From assembly GCF_918698115.1 (NCBI RefSeq), contig NZ_CAKKLV010000005.1, positions 124,001 to 188,000 of the forward strand: a DNA stretch of 64,000 nt, in the 5' to 3' direction. The translations under genes were made by a program, and so were the position numbers. Source of the DNA: Peribacillus sp. Bi96 (lineage in GTDB: Bacteria > Bacillota > Bacilli > Bacillales > DSM-1321). The first letter of the stretch is position 1. Each line of letters starts with the position of its first letter. This document shows positions 35,197 through 44,320 of the stretch, in pieces. The notes beneath the pieces were generated by a model, which had not been told where the DNA came from, did not search any database, and saw nothing but the letters and a program-made list of their open reading frames with translations.

Positions 35197-36189
35197 TTAG
35201 AAAATACTTAGGTCCCATTCTTGTGCCATTTGTTTCAATAACATACCACCTGTTACGCTATTCCCATATTCATCAATGGCTGGCCCGTATATACCAATCC
35301 CACATCCATCTTGAAAAGGAAGTCCGTTTCTGGCACTCGGAGGAACTAGAGCCATAATCCCGCCAGATACTCCACTTTTGGCTGGCACCCCTACAAAAGC
35401 CGCAAATTTACCCGAAGCATTGTACATACCACAAGTAAGCATTAATGCTTTGGCCAGTTTAGCCACTTTTTTAGGGAGAACTTGTTCTTTACGAATAGGA
35501 TGGTATCCATCTTGTGCAAGAATCAGTCCAAGCAGGGCTATGTCTTCTGTTGTTACTTCTATGGAACATTGCTTCAGGTAAACCTCTAATGCTTCCTCTA
35601 CATCCGATTCTAAATAATTCGTCTCTTTTAAATAGTGAGCTAAAGCTCTATTTCTATGAGAGGTTTGCCACTCTGATTGATACACTTCCTCGTTGATCGT
35701 CGGGCGCTTTCCTAACAAATTTTCAAATAATGCATAGAGAAATTCTAATTTTTTTTGTGAAGACTCCCCTGGAAGAAGCGAAGCTATGGTAATCGCTCCA
35801 GCATTTATCATAGGATTAAACGGCTTTCCCGGCTTATGCATCTCTAAACGAATAATTGAATTGAAAGCATCCCCAGTTGGTTCCACATCGACCCTATCCA
35901 ACACATAAGAAATGCCGCAACCCAAACATGCGGCTATAAAGCTGAGCACCTTTGAAATACTTTGCAGCGTGAAGGGGACTCCCCAATCCCCTGACTTGAT
36001 CATGGTTCCACCCGGCTCAAGTATACAAATACCTAATTGCGATAAGTGTGCATTTCTCAATGCCGGTATATAATTGGCGGTTTGTCCTTCAGCAGCATGG
36101 GATCTGTAATGTGCTACCCATTCATCTAAGCAGGCTTTCTTTTGACTATTAACGTGAATGTTATAATCCTTTGTCAAATTTCCAATCAC
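35197..36189 (-). CDS. glsA: Glutaminase
   Basis: Serine-dependent beta-lactamase-fold glutaminase, about 330 residues, hydrolysing glutamine to glutamate and ammonia. The catalytic SxxK occurs in FTLQSISKVLSF, and KSGVSGGIMALVPP near the end is the conserved oxyanion-side motif. The GTG at 36189 has AGGTGG six bases before it; the ATG at 36204 contains that site within its own codons. The upstream region shows a GlnL-type box and a cre-like sequence, and the divergent gene pair is GlnK/GlnL. Confidence 0.92.
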   Translation of the reverse strand: MIGNLTKDYNIHVNSQKKACLDEWVAHYRSHAAEGQTANYIPALRNAHLSQLGICILEPGGTMIKSGDWGVPFTLQSISKVLSFIAACLGCGISYVLDRVDVEPTGDAFNSIIRLEMHKPGKPFNPMINAGAITIASLLPGESSQKKLEFLYALFENLLGKRPTINEEVYQSEWQTSHRNRALAHYLKETNYLESDVEEALEVYLKQCSIEVTTEDIALLGLILAQDGYHPIRKEQVLPKKVAKLAKALMLTCGMYNASGKFAAFVGVPAKSGVSGGIMALVPPSARNGLPFQDGCGIGIYGPAIDEYGNSVTGGMLLKQMAQEWDLSIF

Positions 36190-36251
36190 ATTCTTCCACC
36201 TCATTAGTTGTTGTGCTCACTTTATTCGATTTGATGACTATCACAAATAAT

Positions 36252-36266
36252 CGTTAAGCGCTTTCA
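36252..36266 (-). promoter_or_regulatory. cre-like site upstream of glsA
   Basis: TGAAAGCGCTTAAC on the minus strand fits the CcpA consensus TGWAANCGNTNWCA at 12 of 14 positions. It lies just after a possible -10 (TAGAAT, 36272-36277), where binding would repress. Confidence 0.4.
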
Positions 36267-36314
36267 AAAAAATTCTATCTACTGTTAATTTTAAAGTGGG
36301 AACTACATAATCAT

Positions 36315-36330
36315 ACGAAAACCTACAAAA
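36315..36330 (-). promoter_or_regulatory. GlnL-binding direct repeat upstream of glsA
   Basis: TTTTGT-AGGT-TTTCGT on the minus strand matches the known GlnL target TTTTGT-N4-TTTTGT at 11 of 12 defined bases. It lies about 50-65 bases upstream of the presumed glsA start site, near the position reported in B. subtilis. Confidence 0.6.
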
Positions 36331-36462
36331 TCTAAAAAATAAAAATCCACTAAAAAAAACGCGATCATTTCACATGATCGGTTACCATTTTTTGTAGATA
36401 GAGAAACAGAAGGGTTTTGCCATAATTGGAAAAAGCCGTTCTGTTCAAGAACAAAGTAAACG

Positions 36463-36491
36463 TTGTATTGAAGCCGTTGAAACTGTATACT
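36463..36491 (+). promoter_or_regulatory. Sigma-A promoter of glnK-glnL
   Basis: TTGTAT (36463-36468), 17-base spacer, TATACT (36486-36491), 30 bases before the TTG start of glnK. Its position rules out translation from the upstream TTG at 36426. Confidence 0.6.
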
Positions 36492-36521
36492 GATTTTTTA
36501 AACAAATTGGAGGTGAGCGCC

Positions 36522-37832
36522 TTGAATCTTAGTACGTTAATGAAAAAAGAGGTCAATATCCTTGTTTTGATGTTGTTAACAGTGCCATTAGCAGGCGAAT
36601 TGAGTTTTTATCCTCTAAATGAAACGTTTCGTATAAGTTTTGGTGCGCCTGCATTTTTCTTCTTTCTACTATTATTACAGAAAACACCTGCCACCTTTTC
36701 GGGCTTCCTGACAGGAACAATGGTTGTGGTATTTCGTATTCTAATAGACTTTTTTATGAAAGATAATTTTTCATGGACTTCCGCGTTTCAAACTCATTAT
36801 CCTAGTTTTTTCTTTTATTTCACCTATTCCTTTCTTTTTCATTTAGTGAAAATCAACCGTTTTCAAAACCGATCTTTGATCATTGGGTTAATTGGTCTCA
36901 TTATCGAAATATTGTCCGATTTTATAGAATTAATCTTTCAATATTTTGTATTAGAAACAACAATTACATTAGATTCAATAAATGAGATGATCGTGATCGC
37001 ATTCGGCCACAGTTTTATCGTTTTAAGCTTTTTTAATATGATGAAACTTTATGAAGCACAATCAAGGGAAAAGCAAATTATAAAACAAAATGAACATATG
37101 CTGATGCTCATTTCCAATTTATATGAGGAAACGATTCATTTAAAAAAAACATTAAAAAACGCAGAGGATATTACTAAGAAGTCGTATGATTTGTATCGCG
37201 ATTTAAAAGCCCTGGAAAAACCTGAAAAGCCACTTCATGCCCTTACAGAGCTCTATAGTCAAAAAGCATTGCGCATCGCGGGTGAAATGCATGAAGTCAA
37301 GAAAGATAATCAACGAATTTTTGCTGGTCTCTCCAAATTGATCTCCAATGAGAGTTTTAAAGATTATATGGATGCTGCTGAACTTTTTCATTTAATTATC
37401 CGAATTAATGAAAAATATGCCTTATCACTAGGAAAGGATATTCAATTTGAATACACATTAGATGGAAATAATGATTCACATTACCATGTATATACCGTGT
37501 TATCTCTTTTCAATAATTTAGTCGCTAATGCGGTGGAAGCAATTAAAGAAAAGGGAATTGTCCGTTTAAGTTTGTGTGAAATTTGTGACAATGTAGAATT
37601 TAAAGTTGCAGATAATGGACCTGGGATCCCCCAAAAATACCAGACTGTTATATTCCAACCTGGATTCACTTCAAAATATGATCAATTCGGGACACCTTCA
37701 ACAGGAATTGGTCTCTCATATGTTAAAGAAGTTGTGAAAGAACTGGAGGGGGATATCCTGTTTGAGAATAAGGGTAACAGCGCCGTTTTTTCAATAAAGT
37801 TACCCATTCATAAGTTGATCCAGAAGGGATGA
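36522..37832 (+). CDS. glnK: GlnK-like sensor histidine kinase
   Basis: About 436 residues. Five or six membrane helices fill the first ~170, a coiled-coil/dimerisation region with a candidate phosphoacceptor follows, and the HATPase domain shows NNLVANAVEAIKEKG (N box), VADNGPGIP (G1) and GTPSTGIGLSYVKEV (G2). B. subtilis GlnK (YcbA) senses glutamine and phosphorylates GlnL to induce glsA-glnT. TTG at 36522 is chosen from the TGGAGGTGAG site and the promoter just upstream. The response regulator starts six bases after the stop. Confidence 0.88.
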   Translation: MNLSTLMKKEVNILVLMLLTVPLAGELSFYPLNETFRISFGAPAFFFFLLLLQKTPATFSGFLTGTMVVVFRILIDFFMKDNFSWTSAFQTHYPSFFFYFTYSFLFHLVKINRFQNRSLIIGLIGLIIEILSDFIELIFQYFVLETTITLDSINEMIVIAFGHSFIVLSFFNMMKLYEAQSREKQIIKQNEHMLMLISNLYEETIHLKKTLKNAEDITKKSYDLYRDLKALEKPEKPLHALTELYSQKALRIAGEMHEVKKDNQRIFAGLSKLISNESFKDYMDAAELFHLIIRINEKYALSLGKDIQFEYTLDGNNDSHYHVYTVLSLFNNLVANAVEAIKEKGIVRLSLCEICDNVEFKVADNGPGIPQKYQTVIFQPGFTSKYDQFGTPSTGIGLSYVKEVVKELEGDILFENKGNSAVFSIKLPIHKLIQKG

Positions 37833-37838
37833 TTTTTC

Positions 37839-38786
37839 ATGCGTTTTTTTATAACAGATGATGATTGTGCTATACGTTCAAATTTAAGCCAAATTATTGA
37901 GAACGAAGATTTAGGAGAAGTGGTGGAGGAAGCAGAAGATGGAAGTCTATTAGAAGGACATATTTTGAATTTAAAGCAAATTGATATATTATTCATTGAT
38001 TTATTAATGCCCATCCGGGATGGCATTGAGACACTTCGCCATATAAAAAGTACATTTAACGGGAAAATAATAATGATTTCGCAGGTTGAATCAAAGGAAC
38101 TGATTGGTGAGGCATACTCGCTTGGAATAGACTATTATATTACTAAACCAATCAATCGGATTGAAATATTAACAGTAATTCGAAAAGTTATGGAACGCAT
38201 TCATTTAGAAAGATCGATCACTACTATTCAAGCCTCTTTAAATAGTGTATTGAATTTTGAGCAGCCAAAAGTTGACCAATCAAATAATTCCAATGAAAAA
38301 AGCATAATAGAGGTAGGCGAATTTCTTTTATCGGAATTAGGGATTGTGGGGGAAAATGGATCTAAAGATTTAATACAAATGCTTCAATATTTATTTATGT
38401 ATGAACGGACTAATACTTTTAAACAGCATTTCCCCACTCTTAAAGATATTTTTGTAGAAATCACAAAGAAAAAGCTCGGTGCTTCAGCATTGCAGGCTGA
38501 TATCAATCGAGAAATAAAGGCTGCCGAACAGCGAATACGCAGAACGATTAACCATTCGTTAAATCATTTTGCTTCCCTCGGTTTAACGGATTTTTCAAAT
38601 CCGAAGTTTGAAAATTACGCTTCTAAATTTTTTGATTTCACAGTCGTTCGCCAAAAAATGAAAGAGCTGCAAAATGATTCAACTATAGTTCTTACACCTA
38701 CCCGGGTAAATACAAAAAAGTTTATTCAAGTATTTTATTTCGAAGCTAAACGATTGAATCCTGATGAAATAATTAGATATAGATAA
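37839..38786 (+). CDS. glnL: GlnL-like response regulator (YcbB type)
   Basis: 315 residues. The receiver domain has the acidic pocket at residues 7-9 (ITDDDC), phosphoacceptor Asp54 in ILFIDLLMP, and Lys in YYITKPINR. The C-terminal ~180 residues are the YcbB-type DNA-binding domain (NREIKAAEQRIRRTINHSLN). It would activate glsA across the intergenic region through the TTTTGT repeat. Paired with the kinase in one transcript, ended by the hairpin at 38831-38862. Confidence 0.9.
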   Translation: MRFFITDDDCAIRSNLSQIIENEDLGEVVEEAEDGSLLEGHILNLKQIDILFIDLLMPIRDGIETLRHIKSTFNGKIIMISQVESKELIGEAYSLGIDYYITKPINRIEILTVIRKVMERIHLERSITTIQASLNSVLNFEQPKVDQSNNSNEKSIIEVGEFLLSELGIVGENGSKDLIQMLQYLFMYERTNTFKQHFPTLKDIFVEITKKKLGASALQADINREIKAAEQRIRRTINHSLNHFASLGLTDFSNPKFENYASKFFDFTVVRQKMKELQNDSTIVLTPTRVNTKKFIQVFYFEAKRLNPDEIIRYR

Positions 38787-38830
38787 ACCATGAATAAAAA
38801 CAAAGACCACGGAAGCTCTCCCAAAAAGCA

Positions 38831-38862
38831 TAAAATCCCCTGAGAATTATCAAGGGATTTTA
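38831..38862. terminator. Convergent terminator between glnL and the siderophore operon
   Basis: TAAAATCCC and GGGATTTTA arms. It is better in the minus direction, where ATGCTTTTTGG follows. Confidence 0.7.
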
Positions 38863-38870
38863 GCAAGATC

Positions 38871-39878
38871 TTATTTTTTCAACAATAAATACATGAAATA
38901 AGGAGCACCAATCAAGGCAACCATGATACCTGCAGGGATTCCCTCGGGTTCAACTATATTACGGCCTACCGTATCGGCAAGCAACAATAGCCATCCGCCG
39001 ATCAAAATGGCAACTGGAATGAATAATTGATTTCGAGGTCCGACCAAGGATTTTGCTATATGCGGGGCCATGAGTCCAATGAATGCTATTCCGCCAGTAA
39101 CGGAAACGGCAGCAGCAGCAAGTGCGACAGCTGTTATGAGCAAGACGATCCGTTCCTTTTCAATCGATACTCCCACTCCGATTGCGACAGGTTCACTTAA
39201 ACCAAGCAGATTCAAGCGATTCGCTTTATATAAAGTGAATGGAATGAGGATGATTAGCCAAGGAAGGACTGCCCAAATGAACGGCCAATCCGCACCCCAA
39301 ATATTTCCTGCCAGCCATTTCGCAATGAAATCGACTTTGGCTCGTTCCGCTGAAGAAATGAGGACGATCATCAAGCCTGAAAGCGCCATTGAAAAACCAA
39401 CGCCAATCAATACTAGCCGAACGGGTTCAAGGCCAACCCTTCGCTTAAAGGAAAGTACATATATTAAACAGGCCGTCAGTAACGCACCGATAAACCCGAC
39501 AAGTGGAACCATATAAACAAATGAACCTGCGTCTATCGGGAAAAACAGAAAGAACACGGCAATGGCAACACCTGCTCCCGAGTTAATCCCGATGATCCCG
39601 GGATCAGCTAGATCATTACGTGTAATTCCTTGTAAAATGGCTCCTGACAGTGCAAGGGCCATGCCTGCTAAAAGGGTAATGATGATTCGTGGCAATCGGA
39701 CGGAAAATAATATGAATTCCTCTTTAAACGTCCCTTGTCCGAAAAGCGTGGGAATCAGCCGCCCTATTGAAAGATTCGAATATCCTAAACATGTCCCGAT
39801 AATGATGGTAACGATGATGAGTGCGGTTAAGGCACCGATTAGCCATCGCTGTTTTTTGACTAATGCTGAATGGATCAT
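38871..39878 (-). CDS. yfhA: Siderophore ABC transporter permease (FecCD family, YfhA-like)
   Basis: 335 residues with about nine membrane helices. RLPRIIITLLAGMALALSGAILQGITRNDLADPGIIGINSGAG is the FecCD start region (signature GAxLQxxxRNxLAxP), and AFIGLMAPHIAKSLVG contains the loop that contacts the ATPase. Heteropartner of the preceding permease, overlapping it by four bases (ATGA), so translation is coupled. In B. subtilis YfiYZ-YfhA with YusV imports schizokinen/arthrobactin-type hydroxamates. Confidence 0.9.
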   Translation of the reverse strand: MIHSALVKKQRWLIGALTALIIVTIIIGTCLGYSNLSIGRLIPTLFGQGTFKEEFILFSVRLPRIIITLLAGMALALSGAILQGITRNDLADPGIIGINSGAGVAIAVFFLFFPIDAGSFVYMVPLVGFIGALLTACLIYVLSFKRRVGLEPVRLVLIGVGFSMALSGLMIVLISSAERAKVDFIAKWLAGNIWGADWPFIWAVLPWLIILIPFTLYKANRLNLLGLSEPVAIGVGVSIEKERIVLLITAVALAAAAVSVTGGIAFIGLMAPHIAKSLVGPRNQLFIPVAILIGGWLLLLADTVGRNIVEPEGIPAGIMVALIGAPYFMYLLLKK

Positions 39879-40885
39879 GAAAATGCTTTACCTCCTTTAC
39901 GGACGATTAGGAGGAAGAAAGGTAAACCTATCATCGCAACAATCGCTACCACAGGTGTTTCATATGGAGAATTGATTGTACGGCCGATCGTATCGGCCAA
40001 AAGCATGAAGGTGGCTCCTAAAATTGCAGACATGGGCAGGATGAATCGATAATCCGTACCTACGATAGCCCGTACCATATGGGGAATCATAAGCCCGATG
40101 AATACCATATTTCCGACTAGGGCAACCGCAGCACCGGCAAGCAAAATGATGACGACGAAAAGAACCGCCTTAATTTGTGTGGTCTTTTGACCTAATCCTA
40201 CCGCCACTTCTTCACTGAGGCTAAGGATGGTGAGTTGTCTAGAAAAGATAATGGAGATCAGGATGCCTATTAAAATAAACGGGACGATTACTCGAAGCTG
40301 TCCCCAAGATGTTCCGATATTACCGCCGGCAGTCCACATCGATACATCTTTTGATATTTTAAAGTAAATACCGACCCCCTGTGATACAGCAAATAGGAAT
40401 GCAGAGACCGCAGCACCAGCTAACACGATTCGTAAAGGAGAAAATCCACCCTTCTTCATCGCAGCAATTCCAAAAACCATGATTGTTCCGACAGCGGCAC
40501 CAATAAAGCACGCACCCATGATCCCCAAGTTATTAGCCGAAGGAACGAATGCCAGCGTAATGGCAAGGCCTGCATTGGCCCCTGCCGTCAATCCAAGCAG
40601 CCCCGGATCAGCAAGTGGATTCCTTGTAATCCCCTGCATGATGGCACCTGAAACGGCAAGTGCCGAACCGACGAACATTGCCCCCACTTCGCGAGGGAGA
40701 CGGATTTCACGAATGATTAAAATCTTCTCACCGGTAGCATTGGACATCAGTGCTTGCCATACATCCTTGAGGGTGGCATCGGCTGCACCAAAAACCATCG
40801 ATATGATGAAAATGCCGATAAAGGCAACGATCGCTATGATCAGTTTATATATAAATGGGATGAAACGTTGATTTTCATTAGTCAT
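39875..40885 (-). CDS. yfiZ: Siderophore ABC transporter permease (FecCD family, YfiZ-like)
   Basis: 336 residues, second subunit of the permease heterodimer. IRLPREVGAMFVGSALAVSG, IMQGITRNPLADPGLLGLTA and MVFIGLMIPHMVRAIVG are the family motifs. Ribosome binding site is weak (GAGAGAGA). Follows the substrate-binding lipoprotein gene by 67 bases in the same operon. Confidence 0.9.
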   Translation of the reverse strand: MTNENQRFIPFIYKLIIAIVAFIGIFIISMVFGAADATLKDVWQALMSNATGEKILIIREIRLPREVGAMFVGSALAVSGAIMQGITRNPLADPGLLGLTAGANAGLAITLAFVPSANNLGIMGACFIGAAVGTIMVFGIAAMKKGGFSPLRIVLAGAAVSAFLFAVSQGVGIYFKISKDVSMWTAGGNIGTSWGQLRVIVPFILIGILISIIFSRQLTILSLSEEVAVGLGQKTTQIKAVLFVVIILLAGAAVALVGNMVFIGLMIPHMVRAIVGTDYRFILPMSAILGATFMLLADTIGRTINSPYETPVVAIVAMIGLPFFLLIVRKGGKAFS

Positions 40886-40952
40886 CTGTCTCTCTCATCT
40901 CTTTTTTTATAGAATAAAAGGAGAGGTATTGGAATCCCTCTCCCTCGCTGTA

Positions 40953-41873
40953 TTATTTTCCAAGAAAACTTTTGGAAAAGAAGTCTAATTGGTATTCTAA
41001 TGTTATTGGATCATTGAAGTAGAATTTTTTTGCATCAGCTTCAAATATTTGATTGTTTTTAACGGCAGGTATGTTTTTAAACGTATCTGTTTGTTGGAAT
41101 GAACTGTCCTGATCTTTGTTATTGCTCAAAATGACATAATCACCGGCATAGTCTTTTAGGACTTCTAATGATAAAGCAAAGTAACCATCTTTCAATGCCA
41201 CTTCTTTTACCTTTTCAGGCATGCCCAATTTCATTTCTTGATAAAGGATTTCCGTTCCACGGCCCCAATTATCGCCGTATACATAGAACTGTTTGTCAAA
41301 CTTTTCGAAAACGGAAACGGTAGCATCTTCTCCAATTTTAGCCTTAATCTCATCACCAGTGGTTTTTGCCCGTTTTTTGAAATCATCCACCCAAGCTTGC
41401 GCTTCTTTTTCTTTATTCAAAAGTTTACCAATTTCTATATGCTGTGTTAAATAATCCACTTTTCCGTATGTATATGTTACGGTCGGAGCAATTTCCTTTA
41501 ATTTATCGACATTTTTAATCGTTGATAAACCAATGATTAAATCCGGATTCAACTCGATGATTTTTTCCAAGTTTTCGTCCGTTACTTCCTCGACGTTTTT
41601 TAACTCTTTAAAATTAGGGTTCATTTTAGACCACGAATCAACCCCTACAAGGTTAACATCCAAAGCCAGTACGCTACCTGCGAAAGAAGATAGTACGACT
41701 ACACGCTTAGGATTTGCAGGCACTTCGACAGGCCCATTTTCAGATTGGTATGTGATGGTACCTGATTTTTCCTTTTTGGAATCGGAGCTTTTTTCTTTTT
41801 CGGTCGACTCGTTACCACAAGCACTAATAATTAACACTAACAGCAGTATAAACGGAATCAATATCTTTTTCAT
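40953..41873 (-). CDS. yfiY: Iron-siderophore binding lipoprotein (YfiY-like)
   Basis: 306 residues. Signal peptide with lipobox ISAC, Cys19 lipid-modified; a Lys/Ser/Glu linker; then a class III periplasmic-binding fold (PKRVVVLSSFAGSVLALDV, then LNPDLIIGLSTI) with a long backbone helix. It captures ferric hydroxamates outside the membrane. RBS AAAAGGAGAT lies about twelve bases before the ATG. The gene starts inside the 3' end of the ATPase gene, a 50-base overlap. Confidence 0.9.
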   Translation of the reverse strand: MKKILIPFILLLVLIISACGNESTEKEKSSDSKKEKSGTITYQSENGPVEVPANPKRVVVLSSFAGSVLALDVNLVGVDSWSKMNPNFKELKNVEEVTDENLEKIIELNPDLIIGLSTIKNVDKLKEIAPTVTYTYGKVDYLTQHIEIGKLLNKEKEAQAWVDDFKKRAKTTGDEIKAKIGEDATVSVFEKFDKQFYVYGDNWGRGTEILYQEMKLGMPEKVKEVALKDGYFALSLEVLKDYAGDYVILSNNKDQDSSFQQTDTFKNIPAVKNNQIFEADAKKFYFNDPITLEYQLDFFSKSFLGK

Positions 41874-42672
41874 TTGTTGTCCTATCTCCTTTTAATAAAT
41901 TGTATGTGCTGCACATTGGTTTGTTTGTTCGTTGATCTCTTTCGATTACCGCATCAATATGGAAAACTTCCTTAAGCACTTCATGCGTGATGACTTCTTC
42001 ACAATCTCCCGCTTTGACTATTTCCCCGTCTTTCAAGGCAATGATATAGTCAGCAAATCGAGCAGCCTGATTTAAATCATGAAGGACCATGACAATCGTC
42101 CGTTCCTGTTCTACATTCAACCTCTGTAAAAGTTCTAAAACCTCTAGTTGATGCGCCATATCCAAATAGGTGGTCGGCTCATCAAGGAAGATGATTTCCG
42201 TTTCCTGGGCAAGGGCCATGGCAATCCAAACACGCTGGCGCTGTCCTCCTGAGAGAGCATCCACCGGACGGAACTTAAAGTCTTTCGTGCCAGTCACTTC
42301 AAGTGCCCAATCAATCACATCATAGTCTTTTGGCGTCAGCCGTCCAAAACCTTTTTGATAGGGAAAGCGCCCATATGATACAAGCTCTCCAACTGTCAAT
42401 CCACTTGCACTCTCAGGGGTCTGAGGAAGTATGGCCATTTTTCTTGCAAGGATCTTCGTGCTTTCTTTTGATATATTCACTCCATCTAAAACAACCGTAC
42501 CCGATTGATTTGGAATGATCCGGGTGATCGCTTTCAAAAGTGTGGATTTCCCACATCCGTTTGAACCAATGATCGTTGTGATTTTCTTATCTGGAATTTC
42601 CACACTGAGATCTTTTACAATTAAACGTTCACCATAGCCAATATTTAAATTCTCTGTATATAGGCGAACCAT
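41824..42672 (-). CDS. yusV: Siderophore ABC transporter ATP-binding protein (YusV-like)
   Basis: 282 residues. Walker A IIGSNGCGKSTLLKAI, Q loop LPQTPE, signature LSGGQRQRVWIAMALAQ, Walker B EIIFLDEPTTYLD and H loop LHDLNQAAR are all intact. The C-terminal ~20 residues extend beyond the usual end and overlap the binding-protein gene. First gene of the operon, with a Fur box upstream. In B. subtilis YusV is encoded away from yfiYZ and serves several importers; here it is in the operon. Confidence 0.92.
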   Translation of the reverse strand: MVRLYTENLNIGYGERLIVKDLSVEIPDKKITTIIGSNGCGKSTLLKAITRIIPNQSGTVVLDGVNISKESTKILARKMAILPQTPESASGLTVGELVSYGRFPYQKGFGRLTPKDYDVIDWALEVTGTKDFKFRPVDALSGGQRQRVWIAMALAQETEIIFLDEPTTYLDMAHQLEVLELLQRLNVEQERTIVMVLHDLNQAARFADYIIALKDGEIVKAGDCEEVITHEVLKEVFHIDAVIERDQRTNKPMCSTYNLLKGDRTTNEKDIDSVYTAVSVNY

Positions 42673-42717
42673 TATTTAACCTCCATTTACTTAAATAATA
42701 AGTAAGTAAAAATCTAA

Positions 42718-42738
42718 ATGAAAATGATTATCATTATC
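42718..42738 (-). promoter_or_regulatory. Fur box of the siderophore-uptake operon
   Basis: TGAAAATGATTATCA fits the 7-1-7 Fur motif TGATAATNATTATCA with one mismatch, and the flanking bases extend the inverted repeat (TGATTATCATTATC). It lies 46 bases upstream of the ATPase start, so iron-repletion should repress the operon. Confidence 0.85.
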
Positions 42739-42847
42739 CACTACTTAAATACTATAATTCTATCTAAATATATTGTCAATAGTAATTCATGGGTAAATAA
42801 GAAGAAATTCTGATGGGAAGTTTGAGCTGAAATTGTTTTTGTCAAAA

Positions 42848-42883
42848 CTGAAAGATCCCAGAAATAATTCCGGGATCTTTCAG
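42848..42883 (-). terminator. Terminator of the nitroreductase gene
   Basis: CTGAAAGATCCC (42848-42859) pairs with GGGATCTTTCAG (42872-42883). Confidence 0.75.
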
Positions 42884-42933
42884 GATGGCTCTTTTTTTAG
42901 GAATAATGATTCCTACTTGGCCATTATCATCAT

Positions 42934-43683
42934 TTAATGTTTTTTGAATCCTTGCTTTTCCACGTAATCTTTCATGTACAACCTGCTTTTCTTTCCAAGC
43001 ATGTCAGCCATTTGCCCTGTCCAGGTGTCTTTTCGTTTCCCTTTCGTCCGTTGCTCGTAATAACTTGAGATCGTTTCGTTGTACTCTTCAAGTTGTCCGA
43101 TGAACTCCTGCTTATCCGCCTGATATCCATTTTCATGATAGATATTGGACTGCGGCAAACGCGGCTTTTTATCGGAACGGTTTTTCGGATATCCAACCAC
43201 TAGAGCGAATAACGGAATAACCCGATGCGGTATATTCAAAATCTCGGACACTTCAGGGAGATGGGTGCGGATCCCGCCTATATAGCAAATGCCGAGATCC
43301 ATCGATTCTGCGGCCAATGCTGCATTTTGAGCCGCTAGAGCAGCGTCAATGCAGGCAACCATGAATTTCTCCGTGCTTTCAATCGATTCGGTAAGGTCCT
43401 TGCCTTCCATCTCCGAAACCATATCCTGGCGATATAAATCGGCGCAAAAGACAAATAGATGTCCATTCTTCTCTACATAAGGTTGTGGACCGGCAAGTTC
43501 AGCAAGCTTGGCTTTCTTTTCCGGATCTGTTACCCCAATGATTGAATACGCTTGAATATAGCTTGAAGTCGATGCAGCCTGGGCACATTCCACAATCGTA
43601 TTAATTTGCTCCTCAGACAATAGCTTGTCCTCAAAAGATCGAATGGAACGGTGATCTAAGATCTTCTCAATAATATTATTCAA
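42934..43683 (-). CDS. NfrA-type flavin nitroreductase / NADPH oxidoreductase
   Basis: About 249 residues of the FRP/NfrA branch of nitroreductases. HRSIRSFEDKLLSEEQ is the N-terminal FMN phosphate-binding segment, AAQNAALAAESMDLGICYIG the mid helix, and VVGYPKNRSDKKPRLP the C-terminal signature. It binds FMN and reduces nitro compounds, quinones or FMN with NAD(P)H. TTG at 43683 is preferred: AGGGGTG lies six bases upstream, and the upstream extension to 43719 would cross the neighbouring terminator zone. Confidence 0.85.
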   Translation of the reverse strand: MNNIIEKILDHRSIRSFEDKLLSEEQINTIVECAQAASTSSYIQAYSIIGVTDPEKKAKLAELAGPQPYVEKNGHLFVFCADLYRQDMVSEMEGKDLTESIESTEKFMVACIDAALAAQNAALAAESMDLGICYIGGIRTHLPEVSEILNIPHRVIPLFALVVGYPKNRSDKKPRLPQSNIYHENGYQADKQEFIGQLEEYNETISSYYEQRTKGKRKDTWTGQMADMLGKKSRLYMKDYVEKQGFKKH

Positions 43684-43723
43684 AGCTCCCACCCCTAATA
43701 AGTATGTAAAGTAAAACATCGAT

Positions 43724-43748
43724 CATCGGGGCTGAAATGCCCCCGATG
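43724..43748 (-). terminator. Hairpin after trmL
   Basis: CATCGGGG and CCCCGATG arms with an eight-base loop; weak T tract (GTTTTAC) on the minus strand about seven bases on. Confidence 0.55.
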
Positions 43749-43764
43749 ACAGTATGCGTGTAAC

Positions 43765-44253
43765 TCAACCTTTAGTTTTTAAATCCAAATCACGGTAATT
43801 TTGCTGTCTCAATGCTTCATAAATCAAGATGGCTGCTGTATTTGACAGATTTAGCGAGCGTACTTTATCCGTCATTGGAATCCGCAGGCACCGATCCATA
43901 TTTTCTTGGATCAGCTCTTTCGGGAGACCCGTCGTTTCACGGCCAAAAATGAAATATATCTCACTGTCCTGATCACTGTAATCGAAGCTGGAATGCGGCT
44001 GCTCCCCGAATTTCGTTAAATAATAAAATTCACCGCCCGCATTCTTTTCAAAAAACTCTTCTAGTGAATCATAATAATGGATCTTTACATTCTCCCAATA
44101 ATCGAGCCCGGCCCGTTTGAGCTGTTTGTCATCGGTAGAAAAACCAAGCGGGCGAATGAGATGTAAAGACGTATCCGTCCCTGCACACGTTCTTGCGATA
44201 TTGCCTGTATTTGCTGGAATCTGTGGTTGATATAAAACTACATGTATTGCCAC
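43765..44253 (-). CDS. trmL: tRNA (cytidine(34)-2'-O)-methyltransferase TrmL
   Basis: 162 residues, a SPOUT methyltransferase that modifies the wobble base of tRNA-Leu. IHVVLYQPQIPANTGNIART at the N-terminus, FGRETTGLPKEL in the middle and RIPMTDKVRSLNLSNTAAI at the trefoil-knot SAM site are diagnostic. GTG start at 44253 with GAGGTG eight bases upstream. B. subtilis name was cspR; the queG-yhbB-cspR order is kept here. Confidence 0.95.
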   Translation of the reverse strand: MAIHVVLYQPQIPANTGNIARTCAGTDTSLHLIRPLGFSTDDKQLKRAGLDYWENVKIHYYDSLEEFFEKNAGGEFYYLTKFGEQPHSSFDYSDQDSEIYFIFGRETTGLPKELIQENMDRCLRIPMTDKVRSLNLSNTAAILIYEALRQQNYRDLDLKTKG

Positions 44254-44320
44254 TTCATTTTCACCTCTAGTTTAAATTTCACCTTAATTATAGCATTAAA
44301 CAAAAAAGACTAAAAACCTA

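Noticed and set aside
39070..40871. Long plus-strand open frames (up to 148 codons) opposite the siderophore permeases
   Set aside because: Antisense shadows caused by the codon composition of membrane-protein genes.
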